Part shown: positions 23,039-31,772 of the stretch, piece after piece
Layout of the letters: each line of letters begins with the position of its first letter
Numbering within the stretch: position 1 is the first letter of the stretch
Source: Pseudomonas syringae pv. cilantro
GTDB lineage: Bacteria; Pseudomonadota; Gammaproteobacteria; Pseudomonadales; Pseudomonadaceae
Reading direction: 5' to 3'
Assembly (NCBI RefSeq): GCF_001293775.1
Contig: NZ_LGLN01000081.1
Coordinates: 79,927-128,901, forward strand
Length of the DNA: 48,975 nucleotides
Program-made: the position numbers and the translations under genes
Notes under the pieces: generated by a model
The model's database searches: none
Told to the model about the DNA's origin: nothing
What the model saw: the letters and a program-made list of their open reading frames with translations, nothing else

Positions 23039-24238
23039 TTAGTGTGTGAAGAGGCTCGCGATTGCGTCACACACCTTGTCGATATTCCCTTCATTCAGAC
23101 CTGCCATGCACACCCGGCCGCTGCGAAGCATGTAGATACCGTGAACATCTTTCAGCTCGTCAACCTGCTGCGGCGTCAGTCCGGTGTAGCTGAACATGCC
23201 GCTCTGCCTGAGAATAAAGCTGAAATCGCGCCCGGCAACTTTTTGCGCCAGCACCGAAACAAGACGGCTGCGCATGTCGATGATACGCAAGCGCATGGCT
23301 TCGACTTCGCTCAGCCACTGATCACGCAGGTGCGGTGTGTTGAGCACTTTCGACACCAGAAACGCGCCGTGCGCAGGCGGGCTGGAATAGTTGCGACGCA
23401 CAGTGGCCTTGAGCTGGCCGAATACGTTGGCGGCCGATGCCGTGTCTTCGCAGACCACCGACAGCCCGCCAACCCGCTCGCCATACAGCGAGAAGATTTT
23501 CGAGAACGAGTTGCTGACCAGCGTGGTGATGCCCGCGTCGGCCATCGCACGGATGGCGTAGGCGTCTTCGTCGATGCCTTTGCCGAAGCCCTGATAGGCG
23601 ATATCCAGAAACGCGATGAGCTGACGCTCCTTGATCACCTCGATCAACCGGTCCCATTGCTCGACAGACAAATCGGTGCCCGTCGGGTTGTGGCAGCACG
23701 GGTGCAGCAAGAGGATGCTCTGCGCCGGCAGACCCTGCACGGTGTCGAGCATGGCGTCGAACCTGACGCCGCCAGTCTGCGCGTCGAAGTACGGGTAGGT
23801 GTTGACCTTGAAGCCCGCCCCGCCGAACAGCGCGAGGTGGTTTTCCCAGGTCGGATCACTGACCCAGACCTGAGAATCCGGAAACGCATACTTGAGGAAA
23901 TCGGCACCCACCTTCAGCGCGCCCGAACCGCCCACAGTCTGGATAGTCGCCACCCGACCGGCCTGCACCAGCGGATGGTCGGCACTGAACAGCAGGGTTT
24001 GCACCGCCTGCCGGTAAGCCGCCAGGCCTTCCATCGGCAGATACACAGAAGCAGCCTGCTCGCCTTCGGCCAATTGTTTTTGCGCTGTGGCGACACATGC
24101 CAGCTGCGGGATACGGCCTTCAGCGTCGTAATACAGACCGATGCTCAGATTGACCTTGTCTGCACGTGAATCCTTGCCAAAGGTTTCCATGAGCGAAAGG
24201 ATCGGATCACCGGCGTACGACTCCACGTGGGCTAGCAT
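23039..24238 (-). CDS. Aromatic amino acid aminotransferase (class I, PLP)
   Basis: 399 aa, TyrB/PhhC type. It transfers the amino group between aromatic amino acids (or aspartate) and 2-oxoglutarate. The PLP lysine is K247 in LVSNSFSKIFSLYGERVGGL; also VSDPTWENH, HPCCHNPTGTDL and FLDIAYQGFGKG. The start at 24238 (MLAHVESYAGDPIL) has GAAGGAG 8 nt upstream. HisC-type function is unlikely, since this is the Asp/Tyr subfamily. It is upstream of hisB on the same strand, but hisB seems to have its own promoter. Confidence 0.9.
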   Translation of the reverse strand: MLAHVESYAGDPILSLMETFGKDSRADKVNLSIGLYYDAEGRIPQLACVATAQKQLAEGEQAASVYLPMEGLAAYRQAVQTLLFSADHPLVQAGRVATIQTVGGSGALKVGADFLKYAFPDSQVWVSDPTWENHLALFGGAGFKVNTYPYFDAQTGGVRFDAMLDTVQGLPAQSILLLHPCCHNPTGTDLSVEQWDRLIEVIKERQLIAFLDIAYQGFGKGIDEDAYAIRAMADAGITTLVSNSFSKIFSLYGERVGGLSVVCEDTASAANVFGQLKATVRRNYSSPPAHGAFLVSKVLNTPHLRDQWLSEVEAMRLRIIDMRSRLVSVLAQKVAGRDFSFILRQSGMFSYTGLTPQQVDELKDVHGIYMLRSGRVCMAGLNEGNIDKVCDAIASLFTH

Positions 24239-24382
24239 GCAAACAACTCCTTCAGGCAATAAAATCGGGGCTGACTAATGTAGCAGCGTCTGCAGGGAAA
24301 CGGGCGGTGCATCGAGCCAACCGACTCATTCAACGGCAAAGTGTTGACTCTGTGGAGCGAGCCGCACGAGAAGTCTGCAGGC

Positions 24383-24419
24383 AAAAAAAAGCGCCGACAC
24401 CGAGGTGCAAGCGCTTTTA
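24383..24419 (-). terminator. Terminator after the MFS transporter gene
   Basis: AAAAGCGC (24387-24394) pairs with GCGCTTTT (24411-24418), with an inner CACC/GGTG pair; T-runs occur on both strands. It lies 16 nt after the MFS stop and upstream of the aminotransferase gene. Confidence 0.8.
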
Positions 24420-24434
24420 GTGACCTACAGGCTT

Positions 24435-26096
24435 TTAGTGAAACAGCACTGCGGTCTTTTGCAGGGTGATCCAGACGCCCCACGCCAGCGGGATGCCGAC
24501 CGCCAGCCAGGCCGCGATGACCATCGGCTTGCTGCTGGCGGATGCTTTCCACTCCAGCGAAGTGGTGGCATTGGCGCCCTTGTCGTGGCCGATGGCTTGT
24601 TCAGCGGCCAGTTCGGCGTCAGTCATGAAGTACTTGTCGGCAACCGGACGAATCAGCAGGTTGCAGATAAAGCCCAGCACCAGCAGGCCGGCAAGGATGT
24701 ACAGCGTGATGTTGTACGCATCGGCACGTGCAACACCATGGCTGAGTTGGTACTCACGCAGGTAGTTGACCAATACCGGACCCAGCACACCCGCCGCTGC
24801 CCAGGCCGTCAGCAGACGACCGTGGATCGCGCCGACCATCTGTGTACCGAACAGGTCGGCCAGATAAGCCGGCACAGTCGCGAAACCGCCACCGTACATC
24901 GACAGCACCACACAGAAAGCCGCAACGAACAGCGCAATGCTGCCCATATGACCCAGGGTCGGTACCGATGCGTAAAGCAGGAAGCCCAGCGCGAAGAACA
25001 CAAAGTACGTTGCTTTACGACCGATGTAGTCCGAGCACGACGCCCAGAAGAATCGACCACCGATGTTGAACAGGCTCAACAGACCTGTGAAACCGGCAGC
25101 GATTGCAGCAATGGCTTTCAGTTGATCGGCATTCAGCTCGCCGAAGGTCAGATCGTTGCCCAGCAGCTTGCCGGCGAACACTTCCTGCAACAGTGGCGAA
25201 GCCATGCCCAGGATGCCGATACCGGCCGACACGTTGAGGCACAGCACCAGCCAGACCAGACGGAACTGCGGAGTCTTCCAGGCCACGCTGACATGCACGT
25301 GACGGTTGGTGATCATCGAGTTCTTGGCCTTGGCAGCCGGAGCGGTCCAGCCTTCAGGTTTCCAGCCGGTTGGCGGAACACGGTAGCCCAGAGCGCCGCC
25401 GATCATGAAGACGAAGTAGATCACCGCCATCACCACAAAGCTCTGCCAGACGCCCACGCCTTCAGCCGAAGCGAAATGGCCCATCAGCGCAGTGGCCAGC
25501 GGTGCGCCCACCATCGCGCCGCCACCAAAGCCCATGATCGCCATGCCGGTCGCCATGCCGCGCTTGTCCGGGAACCACTTGATCAGGGTCGACACCGGGG
25601 AGATATAGCCCAACCCCAGACCGATACCACCGATCACCCCCGAACCCAGCCACATCAGCCAGATCTGGTGCGTGTAAATACCCAGCGCGGAAATCAGCAG
25701 ACCGCCACACCAGCACAGTGCCGAAACAACACCCGCCTTGCGTGGACCCGCGTGCTCCAGCCAGCCACCCCAAATGGCAGCCGAGCACCCCAGGAAGATG
25801 AAGAAAAGTGTGTAGATCCAGCCCAGCATGGAGATCTGCCAGTCACAGGTCGACGCGAACATCTGTGCGAAGAAACCCATGTCCGGTGTACAAGCAACAG
25901 GTGCGGTAACACCGATAGCCTTCGACAGTGGCAACCAGAACACCGAAAAGCCATAAGCCATGCCGATGCAAAGATGGATTGCCAATGCTGCTGGTGGAAC
26001 AAGCCAACGGTTGAAACCGGGCTTGGCGATAATGCGCTCTTTGGACAAGAACGCAGGCTGAACGGCTTCGCCGCCCAAGGCTGTGCTTGTGCTCAT
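24435..26096 (-). CDS. MFS transporter, OFA (oxalate/formate antiporter) family
   Basis: A 553-aa inner-membrane protein with about 12 hydrophobic segments: FNRWLVPPAALAIHLCIGMAYGFSVFWLPLSKAIG, then GWIYTLFFIFLGCSAAIWGGWLEHAGPRKAG and WFPDKRGMATGMAIMGFGGGAMVGAPL. The WFPDKRG segment between helices 4 and 5 is typical of OFA proteins, which exchange small carboxylates. The length exceeds the usual 400-430 because of a long central loop (about residues 235-275) and an extended C terminus. The start at 26096 has GGGGT upstream. No oxalate or formate enzyme lies nearby, so the substrate is open. Confidence 0.85.
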   Translation of the reverse strand: MSTSTALGGEAVQPAFLSKERIIAKPGFNRWLVPPAALAIHLCIGMAYGFSVFWLPLSKAIGVTAPVACTPDMGFFAQMFASTCDWQISMLGWIYTLFFIFLGCSAAIWGGWLEHAGPRKAGVVSALCWCGGLLISALGIYTHQIWLMWLGSGVIGGIGLGLGYISPVSTLIKWFPDKRGMATGMAIMGFGGGAMVGAPLATALMGHFASAEGVGVWQSFVVMAVIYFVFMIGGALGYRVPPTGWKPEGWTAPAAKAKNSMITNRHVHVSVAWKTPQFRLVWLVLCLNVSAGIGILGMASPLLQEVFAGKLLGNDLTFGELNADQLKAIAAIAAGFTGLLSLFNIGGRFFWASCSDYIGRKATYFVFFALGFLLYASVPTLGHMGSIALFVAAFCVVLSMYGGGFATVPAYLADLFGTQMVGAIHGRLLTAWAAAGVLGPVLVNYLREYQLSHGVARADAYNITLYILAGLLVLGFICNLLIRPVADKYFMTDAELAAEQAIGHDKGANATTSLEWKASASSKPMVIAAWLAVGIPLAWGVWITLQKTAVLFH

Positions 26097-26651
26097 TATA
26101 ATTACCCCAATGTGTGAAGCTCGCAGATGGTCCGCTGGTCCGCCACAGACTCGATGCCGTGCGGCCATGTCTGTTTTATCGGCAGGTTATTCAGATACGT
26201 GACAAAAAGACGCACCTTAGCCAGCAAAAACGGAGACTACCACTGTCTGATGGCAAATAAGCATCTTGTTACAGCCTTTTTATTATCAGGATCAGCCTGT
26301 CAATCCACGCCATCTATTAGCCCATAGAGGCAACCAATTAATAACCCGATAAAAGAGCGTTTGTGTTTATTCGCGGTCAACAAACTTGTTGTAGAAACGA
26401 CGCTGTAACAGGCCCGAAAGCTATATCGTGCAGCGCTGAAAGGTGCACGTTTACCTGCTGTCAACGGCGCGCAGATGATCAGAAAAATCCGCTCATACCT
26501 GATCGTCACTCGCCAGCGGTACCGAGTGTTTGAAGACGGCTGAGCCCGCAAAAAAGGATTCGCTCGGCAATAACGGTATCCACAGCCCGAGACACGCGCA
26601 GGGGCGGTATACTCGTGGGCTATTTTTGAACATCGACACAAGGACTCGCCC
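26097..26651. other. Divergent non-coding gap between the MFS gene and asmA
   Basis: About 555 bp, AT-richer than its surroundings, between divergently transcribed genes. Frames on the minus strand here run into asmA and have no family features. A TATACT sits at 26608-26613, 39 bp before the asmA ATG, without a convincing -35. No RNA gene or terminator is recognised. Confidence 0.5.
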
Positions 26652-28874
26652 ATGAAAGCGTTCGGCAAAATCCTGGGGCTGTTTATTCTCGGGTTGTTGC
26701 TGATCATCGTGGCTCTCGGCTTTGCCCTGACCCACCTGTTTGATCCCAACGACTATAAAGACGAGATTCGACAGCTGGCCCGTGAAAAAGCCAACGTCGA
26801 GCTGACGCTCAATGGCGATATCGGCTGGAGCCTGTTCCCATGGCTCGGCCTGGAATTGCACGACACCCACGTCGCCACCCTGACCGCCCCGGACCAGCCC
26901 TTCGCCGATGTGCAGATGCTCGGCCTGTCCGTTCGAGTCCTGCCACTGCTGCGCCGTCAGGTGCAGATGAGCGACATCCGCGTCGAAGGCCTCAACCTGA
27001 CACTGCACCGCGACGAAAACGGCCATGGCAACTGGGAAGATATCGGCAAGCCGGCTGTAACATCGACCGGAACGCCTGAAACAACCCCGCCTCCTACGCC
27101 TGATGCGCCAAAGCCGGATCGTCCCTCGCAACCCCTCAGGCTGGACATCGACAGCCTCACGGTCAACAACGCCCGCGTGGACTACAGCGATGCCAGAAAA
27201 GGCCGCACCTTCATGGCCGAAAGCATCCAGTTGAGCACCGGCCCGATCCGCGAAGCGTCGGATATTCCAATCAAACTGACGGCTTTCCTCAGCACCAATC
27301 AGCCAGTGGTTCGCGCCAAGACCGAGCTGGTTGGCCAGTTACGTATGGATCGTGTGCTCAAGCGCTATCAGTTCGAAGATATGCGCCTGTCCGGTGAAGT
27401 CGCAGGTGAGCCGCTGCAAGGCAAGACCGTGACCTTCTCGGCTCAGGGTCAGTTGCTGGTAGACCTGGCCGCCAATATCGCCGAATGGAACAGCCTGAAG
27501 TTTTCCGCCAACCAGTTGCGCGCGCTGGGCGAACTGCGTGCCCGCGATCTGGATAAAACGCCGCAAATCAGTGGCGGCCTGTCCATTGCCCAGCTCGATC
27601 TGCGCACGTTCCTGGAAAACATTGGCCATCCGCTACCAGCCATGGCCGAGGGCGCACTGAGCAAAGTCGAGATGGTCACCCGCCTCAATGGCACGCCCAC
27701 CAGCCTGGCGCTGGAAGACCTGAGCGTGAAAGTCGATGAGAGCACCTTCACCGGTCGTATCGCCATGGAAGATTTCGCCAGACAGGCGCTGCGTGTGCAG
27801 CTCAAAGGCGACACCTTCGACGCCGACCGCTACCGCCCTGCCGAAAGCGAAGAAAGCAAAGGTGCCAAGGCTGCACGGCAGTCAGAGGTGCAGAGTGGCG
27901 AAGCCGCTGCTGTCGCAGGTGACTCGCCGCTGCCCGAGCAACCGACCAAAGCCGCCTGGAGCACCACAAAACTGCTGCCACTGGAGCGCCTGCGCACGCT
28001 GGACGTCGAGGCTGACCTGAGTTTCGGCAAGCTGACCCTGGAAAAACTGCCGATCGACAATGCCTCCTTCAAAACCCAGGCCAACGCTGGCGTGATCAGG
28101 CTCGAGACGTTGAGTGGCGACCTTTACAACGGCAACTTCGACGTCAAAGGCAACCTGGACGCTCGTCCTGATGTACCGGTGGTCAGCGTACAGACGCGCA
28201 TTGCCAGAGTGCCGATCGAGCGCATTCTTGAAAGTCAGGGCCAGAAACCGCCGGTGCGCGGCATGTTGACCCTCAACAGCGACCTGTCGGGCAAAGGCAA
28301 CAGTGAAAAAGCCCTGATCGATGGCCTGAACGGCACGGCCAGTTTCGCCGTCGATAATGGCGTGCTGGTCAACGCCAACCTCGAACAGCAACTGTGCAAA
28401 GGGATTTCGATCCTGAACCGCAAGACGCTCAGCGGCGAACCGCGCGCCAAGGACACGCCGTTCCAGCAGCTCAACGGCAACCTGGTGGTGCGCAACGGTG
28501 TGGCCAGCAACCCGGACCTCAAGGTGCGCACGCCGGGCATGGCCGTCAACGGCAACGGCGATGTCGATCTGCGCGTATTGGGCATGAATTACCGCGTCGG
28601 CATCATCGTCGAAGGCGACAAGAGCGACATGCCGGACCCGGCCTGCGAGATCAACCCGCGCTTTGTCGGTATCGAATGGCCGGTGCAGTGCCGCGGCCCG
28701 CTGGAACTGGGTGCCAAAGCCTGCCGCCTGGACAAGGAAGGTGTCGGCCAGATCGCCGCAAAAATGGCCGGCGACCGGATCAGCGAGAAGCTTGAGGACA
28801 AGCTGAACGAGAAACTGGGCGACAAAGTGAGCCCCGAGTTCAAGGACGCCCTCAAGGGGCTCTTCAAACGCTAG
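26652..28874 (+). CDS. asmA: AsmA family protein
   Basis: 740 aa anchored by one N-terminal helix (MKAFGKILGLFILGLLLIIVALGFALTHLFDPNDYKDEI) with a large periplasmic part. The DPNDYK after the helix and the C-terminal repeat-type region (IDGLNGTASFAVDNGVLVNANLEQQLCKGISILNRKTL, then LDLRVLGMNYRVGIIVEGD) are AsmA hallmarks. AsmA-like proteins are thought to form lipid-carrying bridges between the membranes. AAGGA precedes the ATG. It is followed 86 bp later by mutY on the same strand, as in other pseudomonads. Confidence 0.92.
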   Translation: MKAFGKILGLFILGLLLIIVALGFALTHLFDPNDYKDEIRQLAREKANVELTLNGDIGWSLFPWLGLELHDTHVATLTAPDQPFADVQMLGLSVRVLPLLRRQVQMSDIRVEGLNLTLHRDENGHGNWEDIGKPAVTSTGTPETTPPPTPDAPKPDRPSQPLRLDIDSLTVNNARVDYSDARKGRTFMAESIQLSTGPIREASDIPIKLTAFLSTNQPVVRAKTELVGQLRMDRVLKRYQFEDMRLSGEVAGEPLQGKTVTFSAQGQLLVDLAANIAEWNSLKFSANQLRALGELRARDLDKTPQISGGLSIAQLDLRTFLENIGHPLPAMAEGALSKVEMVTRLNGTPTSLALEDLSVKVDESTFTGRIAMEDFARQALRVQLKGDTFDADRYRPAESEESKGAKAARQSEVQSGEAAAVAGDSPLPEQPTKAAWSTTKLLPLERLRTLDVEADLSFGKLTLEKLPIDNASFKTQANAGVIRLETLSGDLYNGNFDVKGNLDARPDVPVVSVQTRIARVPIERILESQGQKPPVRGMLTLNSDLSGKGNSEKALIDGLNGTASFAVDNGVLVNANLEQQLCKGISILNRKTLSGEPRAKDTPFQQLNGNLVVRNGVASNPDLKVRTPGMAVNGNGDVDLRVLGMNYRVGIIVEGDKSDMPDPACEINPRFVGIEWPVQCRGPLELGAKACRLDKEGVGQIAAKMAGDRISEKLEDKLNEKLGDKVSPEFKDALKGLFKR

Positions 28875-28960
28875 CGTACCGCTCAGGAGCGTCTATGCAG
28901 GCGCTCCGTAACGCTTCATCGCAAAGAACTTACATCCCGACGACGAGAACCCTCCCGGCC

Positions 28961-30028
28961 ATGCAACCCGAACAATTCTCCAGCGCCGTGCTGGACTGGT
29001 ACGACCGTCATGGCCGACACGATCTGCCTTGGCAACAGGGCATCACGCCCTATCGCGTCTGGGTATCGGAAATCATGCTGCAGCAGACCCAGGTCAGCAC
29101 CGTCCTGAATTACTTCGACCGTTTCATGGAAGCCTTGCCGACGGTGCAGGCGCTCGCCGAAGCCCCCGAAGACGAAGTGCTGCACCTGTGGACCGGGCTG
29201 GGCTACTACACCCGCGCCCGCAACCTGCAGAAGACCGCAAAAATCGTGGTCGCCGATCACGACGGCGAGTTTCCCCGCGACGTCGAAAAACTGATTCTGC
29301 TGCCCGGCATAGGCCTGTCCACTGCCGGGGCGATTGCCAGCCTGAGCATGGGCCTTCGCGCGCCAATTCTCGATGGCAATGTCAAACGGGTGTTGGCGCG
29401 CTTCACGGCGCAGGAAGGCTACCCCGGCGAACCCAAGGTCGCCAAACAGTTGTGGGCCACCGCCGAGCGCTTCACACCTTACAGTCGGGTCAACAACTAT
29501 ACCCAGGCGATGATGGACCTCGGTGCCACGCTCTGCACCCGCAGCAAACCCAGTTGCCTGCTCTGCCCGCTTGAACGCGGCTGTCAGGCGCACCTGCTGG
29601 GCCTGGAAACCCGCTACCCGATCCCCAAGCCACGCAAGACGGTCCCGCAGAAGCGCACACTCATGCCAATGCTTGCCAACCGCGAGGGCGCGATTCTGCT
29701 TTATCGTCGCCCCTCCAGTGGCTTGTGGGGCGGCCTGTGGAGCCTGCCGGAACTGGACGACTTTGCAGACCTGAAGCATCTGGCCACACAACACGCACTG
29801 GAACTGGGCGAACACCACGAACTGCCGGGGCTGATACACACCTTCAGCCACTTCCAGTTGAGCATCGAACCCTGGCTGATCGAAGTTCAGGAGTCCGCCC
29901 ATCACGTGGCCGAGGCCGACTGGCTCTGGTATAACCTCGCCACCCCGCCACGCCTGGGCCTTGCCGCCCCGGTGAAAAAGCTGCTCAAACGCGCAGCCGA
30001 CGTATTGAACGCAGGAGAGTCGTCATGA
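28961..30028 (+). CDS. mutY: A/G-specific adenine DNA glycosylase MutY
   Basis: 355 aa. Removes adenine mispaired with 8-oxoG. E37 (WVSEIMLQQTQV) and D138 (ILDGNVKRVL) are the catalytic pair, the helix-hairpin-helix is LPGIGLSTAGAIAS, and the [4Fe-4S] ligands are C192, C199, C202 and C208, the same spacing as in E. coli. A C-terminal NUDIX-like domain (ILLYRRPSSGLWGGLWSLPEL) recognises 8-oxoG. The start at 28961 gives the family N terminus; the frame to 28895 adds 22 unrelated residues. The stop overlaps yggX by 4 nt. Confidence 0.96.
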   Translation: MQPEQFSSAVLDWYDRHGRHDLPWQQGITPYRVWVSEIMLQQTQVSTVLNYFDRFMEALPTVQALAEAPEDEVLHLWTGLGYYTRARNLQKTAKIVVADHDGEFPRDVEKLILLPGIGLSTAGAIASLSMGLRAPILDGNVKRVLARFTAQEGYPGEPKVAKQLWATAERFTPYSRVNNYTQAMMDLGATLCTRSKPSCLLCPLERGCQAHLLGLETRYPIPKPRKTVPQKRTLMPMLANREGAILLYRRPSSGLWGGLWSLPELDDFADLKHLATQHALELGEHHELPGLIHTFSHFQLSIEPWLIEVQESAHHVAEADWLWYNLATPPRLGLAAPVKKLLKRAADVLNAGESS

Positions 30029-30297
30029 CCCGCACCGTAATGTGCCGCAAATACAAAGAAGAACTGCCCGGCCTGGAACGCGCCCCATACCCTGGCGCCA
30101 AAGGCGAAGACATCTTCAACCACGTTTCACAGAAAGCCTGGGCCGACTGGCAGAAACACCAGACCCTGCTGATCAACGAACGCCGCCTGAACATGATGAA
30201 CGCCGAAGACCGCAAATTCCTCCAGACCGAGATGGACAAGTTCCTCTCCGGCGAAGAATACGCCCAGGCCGAAGGCTACGTTCCCCCCGAAAAATAA
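30025..30297 (+). CDS. yggX: Probable Fe(2+)-trafficking / oxidative damage protection protein
   Basis: A 90-aa YggX family protein (MTRTVMCRKYKEELPGLERAPYPG, HVSQKAWADWQKHQTLLINERRLNMMN, KFLQTEMDKFLSGEEY). The conserved cysteine is C7. It protects Fe-S enzymes from oxidation. The ATGA overlap with mutY, itself an Fe-S enzyme, is a conserved arrangement. Confidence 0.96.
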   Translation: MTRTVMCRKYKEELPGLERAPYPGAKGEDIFNHVSQKAWADWQKHQTLLINERRLNMMNAEDRKFLQTEMDKFLSGEEYAQAEGYVPPEK

Positions 30298-30359
30298 AGC
30301 GTTTCACGCAGCGAAGGTCGTAAGCGTCGGTAATAATTCAAATTTTTGAAAAAACACGC

Positions 30360-30388
30360 TTGACGACCTCCTGAAAAACACGTCTAAT
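30360..30388 (+). promoter_or_regulatory. Promoter of the tRNA-Phe gene
   Basis: TTGACG (30360-30365), a 17-bp spacer, then TCTAAT (30383-30388), followed by a GC-rich discriminator (GCGCCCC) just before the mature tRNA 5' end at 30399. The GC discriminator is typical of stringently controlled stable RNA promoters. Confidence 0.8.
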
Positions 30389-30398
30389 GCGCCCCGTT

Positions 30399-30474
30399 GC
30401 CCAGATAGCTCAGTCGGTAGAGCAGGGGATTGAAAATCCCCGTGTCGGCGGTTCGATTCCGTCTCTGGGCACCA
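30399..30474 (+). tRNA. tRNA-Phe (anticodon GAA)
   Basis: 76 nt including an encoded CCA. The acceptor stem GCCCAGA pairs with TCTGGGC; the D-arm is GCTCAGTCGGTAGAGC; the anticodon stem GGGGA/TCCCC encloses the loop with GAA; the T-arm is GGCGG-TTCGATT-CCGTC. Both the preceding promoter and the following terminator are visible. Confidence 0.98.
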
Positions 30475-30520
30475 CCTTTCGTTTTCAGGTGCTGCCAAGC
30501 ACACCTGGAAGCACACAAGA

Positions 30521-30544
30521 AGCCCGCCTCGTGCGGGCTTTTTG
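30521..30544 (+). terminator. Terminator after tRNA-Phe
   Basis: AGCCCGC (30521-30527) pairs with GCGGGCT (30533-30539), followed by TTTTT. Confidence 0.9.
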
Positions 30545-30777
30545 TTGTCTGATTTTTTGAATTACAGACGTGTCTGCACCCTGCCCGCGCAGAAGAGACC
30601 TATCAAATCAGACTACCGCACGTGTCGCCTCTTCCTGCGCTGCACGTCGGCCGCCATCCTGCTTATTCGCTTGCCTGCATTTCGCGGCGCGTGACAAGGT
30701 AGCCAAGCCTCGGCAAACCAAAAACCGCTAATTTCGAAGGCTCAAAGCGCGCTGCCCCAGGCGGAAAATAATCATTA
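30545..30777. other. Gap between tRNA-Phe terminator and the toxin-antitoxin-like module
   Basis: About 230 bp with no gene, repeat or RNA recognised. A second copy of the tRNA 3' end, which would mark an island boundary, is not seen in the following kilobases. Confidence 0.5.
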
Positions 30778-30830
30778 TTTACGACGCAAGGACGACACCC
30801 TACTATGGTGTCACCTATAAGGATTATAGG
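30778..30830 (+). promoter_or_regulatory. Promoter with two palindromic operator candidates for the DUF4258/HTH pair
   Basis: -35 TTTACG (30778-30783), a 17-bp spacer, -10 TACTAT (30801-30806). The -10 lies within the spacer of a perfect inverted repeat, GACACC (30794-30799) and GGTGTC (30807-30812). A second perfect palindrome, CCTATAA-GGA-TTATAGG (30814-30830), fills the leader up to 4 nt before the ATG at 30835. Binding to the first would block the polymerase; the second could act as an operator or hide the AAGGA ribosome site in RNA. Confidence 0.6.
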
Positions 30831-30834
30831 CAGT

Positions 30835-31152
30835 ATGAAAAACAGGCAGCCCTTATGGAGTAAGCAGCAGCTTGAGGATCTTGTTCATGTCCTGGCAAGA
30901 GACTCCTCCAAAGTCGTCTTTCGCGAGCATTGCCTGGAGCGCCTCTATGAGCGTGGCATAACCGCCACGGAGGCACTGAGATGCCTGCGTCGAGGAGCAA
31001 TCATCCGAGGGCCTGCGTACAGCGAGAAGCACGGCAACTTCGAGTTCAGGATGAGCGAGCTAGCGCCGAGGGATGTTGTCTGCATGGTAGTAGCCGTCAA
31101 TCCAAGTCCTGAGCCTGACGAGCTTTTCGCAATTACGGTGTGGGAGGTATGA
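30835..31152 (+). CDS. DUF4258 domain-containing protein, probable toxin of a two-gene module
   Basis: 105 aa (MKNRQPLWSKQQLEDLVHVLARD...VVFREHCLERLYERGITATEALRCLRRGAIIRGPAYSEKHGNFEFRM...VCMVVAVNPSPEPDELFAITVWEV). The H-x-x-ER-x3-RGI segment and the ending FAITVWEV fit DUF4258, a small fold often encoded just before an HTH protein. The ATG at 30835 is preferred; a frame from 30805 would start within the promoter. Toxicity is inferred from context, not from a known catalytic motif. The stop overlaps the next gene's first ATG. Confidence 0.7.
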   Translation: MKNRQPLWSKQQLEDLVHVLARDSSKVVFREHCLERLYERGITATEALRCLRRGAIIRGPAYSEKHGNFEFRMSELAPRDVVCMVVAVNPSPEPDELFAITVWEV

Positions 31153-31154
31153 AA

Positions 31155-31592
31155 ATGTACAAATATAAAGGCAGCGGACTGGACGGCATCTTCCTGAAAA
31201 ATGGATATACGATCGTTGAAACGCCGTACGGCGAGGGTGTGAAGATCGAAGATATCGACGGACTTCATCGGGCGATAGCTGTGGATATCATTGGCCAGAA
31301 AACGCCAATGACCGGGCGTCAGTTTCGCTTTTTGAGAAAGGAGCAGGATCTCATTCAGGAGGTGGCTGCAGCCATTTTCCGGGTCGATGTGCAGACCATT
31401 GCCAACTGGGAAAAGCGCGAATCTCAAGAAATACCGGGACCAGCTGACGTCGCCATGAGGGCTTTTTACGCTGCCTACATCCATGCCAATTTTGGTCCGA
31501 TCATCTTCGAACGAAACGCTCAACCCCATGAAGGAGCCGCGTTCGAATTGGACGGAACACAGTGGAAAGAGTCCGAGCTGAAAGTCGCTTGA
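31155..31592 (+). CDS. HTH (XRE-type) regulator, probable antitoxin
   Basis: 145 aa from the ATG at 31155, which has GGGAGG at normal spacing. An ATG at 31149 overlaps the upstream stop (ATGA) and would add two residues. The N-terminal half (YKGSGLDGIFLKNGYTIVETPYGEGVKIEDIDGLHRAIA) is a conserved domain of this regulator group. The helix-turn-helix lies at about residues 56-90 (FRFLRKEQDLIQEVAAAIFRVDVQTIANWEKRES). Toxin-first order with a DNA-binding antitoxin resembles higBA/mqsRA. It probably binds the palindromes at 30794-30830. Confidence 0.75.
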   Translation: MYKYKGSGLDGIFLKNGYTIVETPYGEGVKIEDIDGLHRAIAVDIIGQKTPMTGRQFRFLRKEQDLIQEVAAAIFRVDVQTIANWEKRESQEIPGPADVAMRAFYAAYIHANFGPIIFERNAQPHEGAAFELDGTQWKESELKVA

Positions 31593-31772
31593 CTCACAGG
31601 GTGCCTAGTCTGGCGGCATATAAAGCTGCTGCTCAAAGCAACACTTGAGAAGATCACAGCAGCCTTCTGCTACTCATACCAGCCTTCCAGAGCCCTGCCA
31701 CCTCCATCCCATTGAACTAACTCCCCCCGCTCGCCCTCGAAGCCGTACATTTGCTATCCGAAGGAAAATCAC

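Noticed and set aside
26300..26749. A 149-codon minus-strand frame upstream of asmA
   Set aside because: It overlaps the asmA start on the other strand and shows shadow-like composition with no family motif or ribosome site.
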